In this document: positions 26,901 to 38,900 of the stretch, in pieces
How the letters are laid out: each line of letters starts with the position of its first letter
Numbering within the stretch: the first letter of the stretch is position 1
NCBI GenBank assembly: GCA_036245805.1
Contig: BTRK01000002.1
Coordinates: 1,054,001 to 1,118,000 of the forward strand
Reading direction: 5' to 3'
DNA length: 64,000 bases
From: Pristionchus mayeri
Taxonomy: Eukaryota > Nematoda > Chromadorea > Rhabditida > Neodiplogasteridae
Notes under the pieces: model-generated
What the model was told of the DNA's origin: nothing
Seen by the model: the letters and a program-made list of their open reading frames with translations, nothing else
Database searches by the model: none
Program-made: the position numbers and the translations under genes

Positions 26901-29900
26901 GTTTACCCTTCGCTTCTCAGTGATCACAGGGAAGAAGTTGTCCAGATAGAAGACTCTGCAAATGCGCTACGTAAATGCTTTACGTAAATTCACATTCGCT
27001 TCGAGCTAGTATCTTGCAGTCAAGCGACGATAACGGAAGTAGAAACCTTCTTGATATAACGATTACTTGTTTATGCCAAGTGTTTTAGAAAACGTTGCTA
27101 TTCATCATTAGGGTCGAAACAAGAGATGCCCATTAACTCTAATCAAAATACAATCCGATTTCTCACTGATCCAGTCTCACTGATCCATCCTGGGACGTAG
27201 GCGATCCCCATAGGAAAGTCTATTACAATGATATGAAAGTTCTCACTGATCCAGTGCTCCGTCCGCATTCTTCCCCGCCAATCGCAGTCCCATGTCGACC
27301 TTACGAGGCAGGGAGAAGTGCCAGATCACGAAGCACTCGGGACCTGAAGAGAGCATGAAAGTTCAAAGATCAATTCGTAATGGTCACTTTTAATCAAATC
27401 TCTTCAACTCATTCGTACCAATTAGTGATGCCAAATCGGCGCGCGCTCTCCTCGTTTCACACGCTCTCTCGCTCTGTCTGACCGGCGAGAGAGCGTGTGA
27501 AACGAGGAGAGCGCTCGCCGATTTGCCATAACTAGTACCAATCATTGGGAATTTGAGTGCACTGACTTGGCACTAATGGTAATCATGAGCTTCTTTCTTG
27601 TAGATAAGAAAAGATGTTCACACTCACTTGCGAAAACAGCTGAAGTGGAATTCATCTCTACAAATTTCGGGTCGATTTCCAGCGTTTTGAAGTCCACTGG
27701 CGTGCCGATGCCATTGCAGAGCTGGACGGCATACTAAACACACATTACTTAGAATTTACATGTTTTCGACGAAAAAAGTCCAAAGTCATTGCATTTTCAT
27801 GATTACAATTCCTACTGAAACATCAGTGAAACACAGTTGACCACAGTACGCTACGAGACGGACAGAAGGAATGACAGGGAAAGAGCAGCTACCAAACATC
27901 AAATATAACTCGCCATTTCAGTCGAAGTCTTGCTCTCCTCATGCGCACACACGTAGCAGACGTAGTCGCCGTGACCTATAGATTATCTCAGTCGCTCTAA
28001 ATCCCATAATACCCCCCCCCCCCCCGCATGGTTTGACATGCGAGAAAGGCTAACGATGTCTACAATGACTCCCTTTTGCGTGCCCTCTCATTGGTCTGAA
28101 TTACGAGAGGTAACATAATGATATTTCCGGATTATCTCGCACCATCTGATGTGCAACGGGATGTTCTATCTTTAATTGTCACCTATTTCGGTAATGGAAT
28201 GGGCCGAGAGCGGGGTTCGAAAGCCTAGGGTGAACTTGGTTCCATTTTGGGGGTGTACGTTTTGCCAACCAAATTTAAAGAACACCCCAGAAGTGAAAAT
28301 AATATTATAGCGTGGCACGAACACCCACGGTATAAGACTATTTTCACTTCTGGGATGTTCGTTTTGCTTTAAATTTGGTTGGCAAAACGTACACCCCCAA
28401 AATGGAACCAAGTTCACCCTAGGCTTTCGAACCCTGCCCGAGAGATACCTGTGAGCGCCTTCAGTCCGCGCAGGTGCTTCGTGTAGCTCTGAATGAGTAT
28501 TTAAAATGTTAATTAACTAATTAATTAATTAATTAACTAATTTAAACCTCCTGAAGTCTCGTTTCGTAGAACACTACGGTGTACTCGTCCTGCTGCCCTC
28601 CAGAGTAGGCATAGACCACAGAGTGACCTCCGTAGCACCACTGACATGTTTACTTTTTCTTTACGGCATATTTCTTTAATTAGCTATGCATGTAAAGTCC
28701 TGAACAAATCGAACAAATTTACATTTGAGTATTTATCATAAAGTTCTTGCTGAAAAAGAGCGACTTACCAGATAATCCGGGCGAATTGTAGCGTAGAAAA
28801 CACAATTGTCGATAGCCATTGCTATCTTGAATTATCAAATTAAAGTTGCAAAAAATAAATATGAACCTTCAATCCGGTTGGGTCCCACGCGCAATCGTTC
28901 ATTGTATTGCCCGGACTCTTGAGGACTCGGAGCTTCTAAAATAGAACAATAGAGGAGCCGACCAACTAGGAAATTTGATTACGTTTGTAGCTATTCTTGT
29001 AATCTTATAACAGTAAATACATTTGTCATTGAGTACTAAAGAAGGACTCACAACCACGTCGCTAGTGACGGCCCAGAGCTATTAGTGAGACCTATTCATA
29101 GGAATTCGATACAGCCACGGCTTCTCAGTTCCCATTCATTTCCTTCATTTCCCAACACATTCTCGCCTTCCTCCCTCAATTTCCCACCCCTTTTGTGCCA
29201 CCTTCTCATTCAAATAAACTCATTTTCTACCTCCTTATCCACATTCCTTCAGGAAATTGATCTCTTTGCACTCTCAGACTGGAAAGGTGCAAGATACAAT
29301 GCATTGTTCGAATGGTGTTTAGTCCGAATGTCCTTTACGCCATTGTTGGTTTCTCGTCATCTAATTAATGCGTGTAAGAACAGAATGTCATCCTACTACA
29401 GGTTCCATCATATTGCAAATCTTTGGCTATCTCTCGTAATACAAATGAATGAACCAAATCCGGGGAAAATAATCGATAACTCACGTCTCCGAAGGCAGTT
29501 CCGATAACCAGAATGAGTCGCTCTTGCAAGGGCGCATCCTAAATAATATGGATGGCCAAAAATCGGAAAAAAAGGTAATTCGGCGAAAGTGCATGCTAGT
29601 GATGCCAAATCGGCGCGCGCTCTCCTCGTATCACACGCTCTCTCGCCATGTCTGACCGGTGAGAGAGCGTGTGAAACGAGGAGAGCGTGCGCCGTTTTGG
29701 CATCGCTATTGCATGCACAATGAAGAGAGAAATGAAGACTCTCAAAGACGCAGTCAAATATGAGAGAAGAATGAAGAGAATAAGAGAGAAGAGAGAGAAG
29801 AGCATAGCTATTTCCATCCTGAACGTAATGAATGTAGGGATGGTCAAGAGAGTTAGACTTGGCCTAAGCCGAACTCTCTCTATTTGCGCGTGTTTTTCAC

Positions 29901-32900
29901 AGGAAATTCGGTTAAACAGAACGTAGTATTTTCTATTTTAAGGGAGTATTTTCTTGCGTAGTCATCTCAAGAGCTCTGTGTGACATGAAAAGTGATGATT
30001 GTCGTCATGGCGACTGATGGCCTTCCGACTACGGCATTTATCATAATGTCAACACCATTCGCTTAGAATCAATGTTGATAGAGAGGACAAGTAAATGGAT
30101 ACCAGTGTCTATTTAGAGAACCTGAAATCTGCCTGAAAATGCAACACAAATTTTCCAGAAAGAAATCGGGGTACAAGCTATACACTATATCGACTCTCAT
30201 CATCATCATTGACTACTAAAAATCGATACCTGATTGTAGCCCGATGCCGCGAAGAATCCTCCGCCTGGGCTCCACTGTGCCGATGTCAGCGTCACATTCG
30301 GGAAGCGAACAGCGATGGGAGCTAAGAGATCAAAGTTCATACTCTCTGCCCGATAATTTGATGATATCTCAGCGCTCGTTAAATGAAAGTCTTCTAATTA
30401 GCAATATATAATTAATTGTAATCCTCATTCGGCTAAAGCCTTCCAAAACCGGAAATTATCCCCTCACCGGTGTCCTCAATGTTCCTCATCAGCTGGATGT
30501 TGCCATGCGAATAAGCGATCATGATGGTGGGACGGATGGCCAGAGGCGCTACCTGAAAATATATCATTAATAAAAATAAATAATTCACAAATAATTTCAT
30601 AAAACAGGAGAGATATGAAGAATGATCGTTAGATATAATGACAGAATTGGACGCCCGTTGAATTTTTATCTGCATATCTGACCACGATCATATTAGATTA
30701 CTTTGTAATATCTTGACGAGGTTTTGTACCACAATTTAACCATGAAATTTCATAAAAATTAACGAAAACTCGCCGGTTCTGGTTCGCTTTCGGGCGGTCG
30801 ATTGTATTGCGCACGATTGGCGATGAGTACTGACTGACGTCGCGCAGGCGGAATGTACTTCTCTTCAAGGATTAATGATTCATAACTGTTATACATGCAA
30901 TAGGATTAGTGGCACAAGGTCGGATGATCACCGTCGGATGGTATCCTACTGGATCATAACCATTTTTTTTGTTTTTTTGTTTTTAGAACATTTTTGGTTA
31001 TCATCCAGTAGGTTACCATCCGACGGTGATCATCCGACCTTGTGCCGGGTTAGTTGGTTAGTTAGTACGCATCTTGAATGCAAATGTGTGCGAGATGTTC
31101 TTCAACATATGCTTTATTTTACAAGTTTTGTGTTGTGAGTTCCTTGTAGCTCAGAAATAAAACAAATGAAAGACATTTCGGTTCAAAGCTCACCTCGGTG
31201 CGGTCCGACCTCATTCTTCGCTCTCTTCGCTGGCGAGAACCACTTGACCGACACGATCTCGTTCTTGTTCTCCTCTAAAATCAATAGATCTCGGTTATGG
31301 TAATTGGTTCAGGTGCGGTTTGTTGGCTACGGTACTGTGGTGTGACGCTGTAGGATTCCTCATTCTACCCGCATGCCACATAAACAGATCTAAAGTGGTA
31401 CTGATTGAGATCATTGGACATTTCTCTGGCGAGAGCGGGATGTGAAGAGAGCCCGTCTGAATTCCAGATTCTTCCATTTCCCGGACACGTCCAGCGACCT
31501 CAGTAAGTTCCACTTTAGGGTTCGAAACAGATGGTGAAATGAAGATGCTGCAGCGTCACAGGAAAAGTAAAGTATTAGAAGCGTATGTGTTCGGCAGTTG
31601 CACAGGCCATACATAGTGTAACAATGAGTGTTGTCCTATTGATTGCAACAAACTTTCCTGCTTTGCATAGCACTGAACCGGACTGGGACGAGTATTTTCT
31701 AACATTTGCACAACGATCAATATTTTCGGCACCGTCGCATGATAATCTTCTGAATGCTAACAAAATCTTGTGTAGTTTTTCCGAAGTAGGTTAGGTTCCA
31801 AAAATATTCTGAAAAACATGGGGGTATGGTTGCATTTTTTGGTTGACATCCAAATTGTTATCATCCGACGGTGATCATCCTAGTGCAACATTTTCGCTAT
31901 TTGTTTACCCTTGTCTAGCCTCTCGACGGGAGGCTTCTTGACGCCAACTGTAAACAGGATTATGCACTTTTATATCGCCATCTCTGTTGATCAAATATCA
32001 AAGAATGGAGTTGATAGTACTGATTGAACAATGAACAACCTTCGAAGGTTCGTTCAAAAAATGATGATTATGAAAACAAAAAAACGATTACGATATCTCA
32101 AATCTCAGCCAAATCAAGTGAATTTCAAAGCGATCAAAGATCAGTTATCACGCGTGTGTCTCACCATACTGTGTCGCGAATTTGGAGTACTCCCTCTGTC
32201 GTTCATCGGGCGGTGGAATCTGATAAAGTATTCAATAATATTCGGATATTAGAGAATTTTTTCAGTAGCGAGTTTAGGAAAAAATGCATTACCTTATCGA
32301 GGACATGCGTAATCTCCATATCGTCGTTGCAGGAGATGTGCAGTTTAAACTGCAATTTCAAATTTATTAGTTCAAAAAACAAAACAATAACAACAACAAT
32401 AACTCACTATTTCCTCTCCAGCATCCGTGAAGGCGCGAACCTCGCCGTCCGAAAGTCCGACCAGGATCATGTTGTTGCTCGGTGACCACTGAAAAGGGAA
32501 ATTTGAAAATTTCACCGATGCACGGGCACGGTTCATAAGGTCCTACACAAGCCTTGTATGTTGAACCATTTCACTAGCCAGATAACAAGTGTGACCCACC
32601 GCACAGCCTCCTGCCAACTCGTAGCCCAGATCTTTGCTCCAGACGCGAGAGCCGTCGTTCGAGCCGCAAATTAGAGTGCCTGAAAATGATCCAATCATGA
32701 AAACAGATCGGAACACAGAAAAGCATTCAAAAAGTAGCAAACAAATGCTAAGAAGGATTCGAAAAACAACCTGAATCGAAAACTAAAACAACAACAACAA
32801 CCAACCGTCAGCATAGGCAATACAGATGCGCACGCCATCGTGGGACCAGGCCATGCCGATGACGTGTGACTGGTTTCTGGAAATTGTATAAGACTATTTC

Positions 32901-35900
32901 TCCAATCTAACAACAATGAAACTGAAAAGGACAGTCCACACAAGCAAAGAAGAATTGGTTTTATTGCTGTGCAATCTCAGTTACATTGAAATTTTGAAAA
33001 TGCAAGCTCTGAATAAAGTTAAAATCACCTGTTATTGACCATCTCCTCGTACCAGTTCTCCTTGTCGTAATTCCAGACGATGATGGCGCCGCTTCTGAAA
33101 TAAATGTCACTCAGTGTTTTGCAAAAGTTGCCAACAACTATGAGGGCGGGCAATCACTCGCATTTTCTTTCGTGAATTCGTCGTAGTGTAGCAGTAAATA
33201 CGCAAAATATATTATTTTGCACATACTTGTCCGAAGTTGTGAGCTTTTGGGCAGGCTCGTTCCAGGCGCAGCACTGGACCTCGTGGCCTGAATTCAACAC
33301 ATTTGAAATAATGTTGCTATTACTTTTTTACAACCTTATAACTATTCATACCTTGAAATGCATAATGTGAAAATATACATTATGGATTACCATTGTGTCC
33401 CTCCAGACTGAGATTCGACGTGAACACTCCGATCTGCGTGATCGCTTGCACGTCCTTCTCCATTAGAACTGAAATAGCTAAAGCTATTTGCAGCTGCAAA
33501 ACTCCGGGATAATTCCTCGAAAATCTCAGAAAATGTGGAATTTCTTGTAGAGTATTTGTCAAATGTTATTTTTTAAATGCTCACTCTCTCGTTCCGCATT
33601 CATCATGTTCGTCTGCAGCAACCGCATGTGTCCCCTAGTGCCGCCTGCAGCAAGGATGCCAGCGTTCTGCAACAACTCGACTACAGCATGCTCGGAGATC
33701 GACGGGGCATCGATTTGGGTCCGATCAGTGACAGCTGGTTCTCCATGACCCCTTGTAAATGCCCATTACAACCCTTACAATAATCTGGAAGCTTTTTGCT
33801 GGAGGGTTTGTAGGGGTGTGGGAGTGGGGGCGCTGGGAGTGGCAACGGGGCACATGCTCAGCAGACACAAGTCTAGCCTTGGTCCCCTCGGCAAAATTTT
33901 CAGGACGATCAAAAATATATGTCTGTCCTGTGACAGTTCGGACGCACATTTTGTCCTGCGAAAACGAGGCCATCCACTCGCACTTTGCAAACAGGCACAG
34001 GTGGCCTTCGGCGGTACGAGTCATTTCATGCAGGAAAATAACCAAGTGTTTGGGCAAACAAATGAGAAAAATGCCGAAAAGTGGTGTGTGTGCGTGCGTC
34101 CGTCCGTCCGTACCGTAACCCGCAAGTAGCGTTGGAGCATATGTTGTGTCAGACTCATGATTTCATCGGAGGATGGATGGAAATCATCGATACCGTACTA
34201 CTACAGTAACCAAATGCTACCGTACCCCAGTGCGCCGGGTCATACGCTGGGTCAGATTCGTGATTTCATCTGCGGATGCATGCAAAACAGCGTGAGTACC
34301 ATGAGTGTGCAGGCATTTTGCAGCATCCAAGTGGGATTATTTTCTAAATATTCAGAGAACTTTAAAAGATGCGTAGTTGCCCGCTTACAACCCTTACAAT
34401 AATCTGAAAGCTTTTTCGTTGTGGGGTTTGTGGAGATGTGGGAGTGAGGGCGCTGGTAGCAGCAACGGAACACATGCTCATTAGACACATGTCCAGTTTT
34501 GATCCCTCGGCAAATTTTTCAGGACAACCAAAAATAGGTGTATGTCCTGTGGCTGTTCGGACGGACATTCAGTTCTGTGAAAACGAGGCCATACATACAC
34601 TCGCAATTTCCAAACAGTCACATGTGACCGTCGGCAATACAAGTCATTTCATGTAGAAAAAGAACCGAGTGTATGGGCAAAGAAACAGAGAGAAATATAC
34701 CGAAAAGTGGTGTGTGTGCGTGCGTGCGTCCGTGCGTACGTCCGCTGCAGCATTTACCGTAACCCGGAAGTGGCATTGGAGCAGATGTTGTGTCAGACTC
34801 ATGATTTCATCGGATGATCGTCGCAAAACATCAGTACCGTAATCCTAACGTAACCTAAAGCTACCGTAACCCATGTTCGTTGGGTCAAACGCTGGGTCCG
34901 AATTATGATTTCGTCTGCGGATGGATGGAAAACGTACATATCGTTATTCAACCGTGACAATAGCCTACAGTAGTCCGTCGCGTTGTGTCAGATTCATGTT
35001 TTCGATGGACAATTTGCGAAAAACGTCGATATCATGACACTTATGTAAGCTCTAGAGTTGGGATGGACGCGACATGAGAACCGTGATTTTGCCGGCATTT
35101 TGGCGTCATCAATTCCTCGTTTCCATTATGCTCTCCATTGTGTTCACTATTTCACAAGTCACCCGATCAGACAAAGAAGGTGTTTACCAAAAATCTCCTC
35201 TCTTACACTACTTCTTTCAGTCCGCAAAGGAAAACTACCGCGATAGTTGCAGTGATCCTTTTTTTGCTCATTCAATTTATATTATGCACTTCCTATTTCG
35301 CACGAATTCAGCCTCTCTTCAGCTCTCCATTTTCCCCATATCCACTGTACTCTCCAATTTGTACACTATTTCACAAGTCACCCGATCAGGCAAAGAAGGT
35401 GTTTACCAAAAATCTCCTCTCTTCCACTACTTCTTTCAGTCCGCAAAGGGAAACTACCGCGATAGTTGCAGTGATCCTTTTTTACTCATTTTATTTATAT
35501 TATGCACTTCCAATTTCGCACGAATTCAGCCTCTCTTCAGCTCTCCATTTTCCCCATGTCCACTGTACTCTCAATTCTGTTGCTATCAGAATTAGCCATT
35601 CGGCTTGTTTAATCTGTCAGAAATGTGCGAGAAAAGTTGCGTAAAAAGTTGCGTAAAAAGTTCGCGAACTTCTGATTCTCTCCTGTTCGTGTACTCTCTC
35701 TCTTTCTCTAACCAGGTCGTTGAAAAGTTCACGAACTTTTCGACGAACTATGTTCGAAAATCATACTTTTCTTTTGTTTTACTTATGTTTATAAACTATT
35801 TTTGCTTTTAACTTATGACTTCTTATAATGGCAACCTTCCCTTAGCTGGAATAGCTTCAGAATACAGCGTAGTGAAAGTAAACAGGGTTGGAGTATTTTT

Positions 35901-38900
35901 TTCGAAAATGGGTCACCACTTTCCCCACCCTGTAATGTCAAGCTATTCCATCAGAGGGAAGGTTGTTCTTATAAGCAGTCATAAGTTGAAAGCAAAAATA
36001 ATTGATAAAAATAAGTAAAACAAAAGAAAAGTACGAATTTCGAACATAGTTCGTCGAAAAGTTCGTGAACTTTTCAAGGAGCTGCGTGAAAAGTTAGAGA
36101 AAGGCGAGAGAGCACGCGTTGTCGAGAGAGGGAAAAGGAAGTAAACAATCACTGCTTCCTTTTCCCTCTCTCAAGAATGCGTGCTCTCTCGCCTTTCTCT
36201 AACTTTTCACGCAGCTCCTTGAAAAGTTCGTTAAAAACCGGCATTAATTCGTTCGAAATTCGTACTTATCTTTTGTTTTACTTATTTTTATCAATTATTT
36301 TTGCTCTTAACTTATGACTGCGTATAAGAACAACCTTCCCTCTGATGGAATAGCTTGACATTACAGGGTGGGGAAAGTGGTGACCCATTTTCGAAAAAAA
36401 TACTCCAACCGTGTTTACTTTCACTACGCTGTATTCTGAAGCTATTCCAGCTAAGGGAAGGTTGTCATTATAAGAAATCATAAGTTAAAAGCAAAATAGT
36501 TTATAAAAGTAAGTAAAACAAAAGAAAAGTATGATTTTCGAACACAGTTCGTCGAAAAGTTCGTGAACTTTTCATCGACCTGGTTAGAGAAAGAGAGAGA
36601 GCATGCGAAATGGAGAGAATCAGAAGTTCGCGAACTTTTTACGCAACTTTTTTTCGCACATTTTTGACAGATTAAACAGGCCGATTGTGAATTTTGACTG
36701 AACTATTCGTCCCCTACGATCGTAAACAGTATATTATTTTCGAAATTACGGTTTGTATATCTCCGTTAGGAATTGAGTTATGGTTGTTTGTAGGCATATA
36801 AAGTTGGATTTGCCTCACTGGCAATGAGTGAGAGCGCCCTTTCATTTGTCATTGCACTCGTAGACTCTAGCTGTTTTGCTATCAATCCTGATTTAACTTT
36901 TTGAATCATTATTCTAATTTTAATGCATTTTGATTAATTACGTATAATCCAAATGAATCACCGTATTTCTTTTATTTTTATTTTTAAGATATTTCTGTTG
37001 TTTCGACAGCATGGATGATACTTCACAATCATCACGCGATTCATCGATCGAACGATTGGTAGCGAGGCGTGCTGCCGATGCGGAGAGAAAGAGAGTAGCA
37101 AGAACTAGAGGCGCTCCGGAAAATATTGCAAGAAGGCGCGCTAATGACGCGGAGAGGAAGAGAGAGTCGAGGGCACGAGGATCCTCAGAGGATATTCAAA
37201 GTAGACGAGCGCTGGATGCTGATAGAAAGAGGGAAGCGAGGACAAAGGGAACTCCAGAGGATATCAAAGCGAGGAAGGCACGCAACGCAGCAAGAATGCG
37301 GAACGAGAGGGCGTGGGGAAACGCATCCGCTATCGATTGGAAACGCCAATGGGAATCGGAGGAGGAGGATGTTGCGGAAGCGATGCAGAAGATGAGAACA
37401 TCCCATTACGAGAGGAAGAAGCACCACCGAGAGCAAACCGCGGTAGCCAGAGCGAGAGAGACGAGCCCGGTGAAGGACAAGAGGAAGGAAGAGAATCGCA
37501 AAAGGTTTGAGTTAGGAGGGGTTCGAGAATTATATTTTTACTTTTTTTAAATTTAGCATAAACTGTATGACAAACTGGTGCATAGATAAGGGCGTTGATC
37601 ATCACAACGGTACGTTTAGATGCATATTATCTTGTAGGTAGAGTTTTAAAAATATGAACGTTCACCATTCCCGCAAACAAAGGTGTCTTGATCAGATCGA
37701 GCGAGGTTTTGTAAACATGGGTAAGCTTGGGAGGTAAGACAACTTCTTTAAAGAATGGCCCTCGCTCGAGCGAAGGAGAAGGAGAAACAGGAGGCCGAGG
37801 CAGCGAAGAGGGCGGAGAGGAAGAGACAGTATGTAACAAAAACGCTGGAACAGATCGGATTAGGTTATATTCAGTACGTGGGGATAATCGGTAATTTTGT
37901 ATTCCCAGCTGATGACGATTGGTATACAGAGTGGGAGTCAGACGGCGATGACGAGTACTACTACCCGGGGAATAAGGACCCAATGGATCCGAGAATCGAT
38001 CTTTGGAAATGGGGACAATCCAGTCCTGAGCCGGACCATTGTGAGTCGGGAAATTTAGAAAGCGATGTTGTAATCGGAAATCCAAAAGAATACAACATCT
38101 ATTATTAAGAAAGTATTGTAATTTTCAGGTGCTGATGATGATTCTCAATCAGATGTCGAATCTATTGATAGAGACGCTGAAGATCAGTTTGATGAGCTTG
38201 CTGCGTACACCGAGCAAGATCCAGGTTAGAAATGATTTGTTAAGTCTATGTGGAAACATATATTGCTTCTACACATTGCTGCCGATCACTATGAGTTACT
38301 ATTTGCATTTAGGCGACGATTCGCTGTACATACCTGAGCTTCGCACATTGCTGCGATGGATCGGGAATCACGACTCGCTCTTCCCATGAATCAGTTCGTC
38401 TCGGCAATGTCGTTACTCCCTATTGAGGAACAGCTTCAGTTGCAAGCTCAACGCCGTTCTAATCCCTTTCCTTCCCAATCGCCATTCCCCCATTTGTTCC
38501 TGACCAGAATTTGCAAAGTTGTAAAACTCAAGGCAAGGAAGTTAGAAAATTCTTCGACGAATCCGATCCATCCTTTAATCATCCTTTCCCTCATCCCTAT
38601 GCGTACTCCCATTCGTTCATTCGTAAATCTCACAAGAATACTACTGATTTACCATCGACATCGTCCAATCATTCTTCTTAAAAGCATCGTTCAAAAAATA
38701 TTGAAATAATACTTGCATTCATGTTTGATGTATGATAAACATTTGATATAAGAAAAATAATATAAGGTTGTATTGGTTCAACATTCCAGCATCTTTGGAA
38801 GAGCTTAATTATAAATTATATATTATCCCATTGGCGTTGGGTCAGGTCTTTTGTCAGACTCATGATTTCATCGGATGATCATTGCGTAACATAAATATCG

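Noticed and set aside
27424..29707. CRISPR-like or tandem regulatory array
   Set aside because: The two hairpins are 2.1 kb apart with no regular spacing, and this is a eukaryotic intron.
35074..35644. Open frames of 168-173 codons in two frames
   Set aside because: They translate the 219 bp tandem repeat; each peptide repeats itself and both frames are open for the same reason.
35815..36481. Two nearly identical 67-residue proteins on opposite strands
   Set aside because: Mirror images in the arms of a palindrome; no start context or splice sites.
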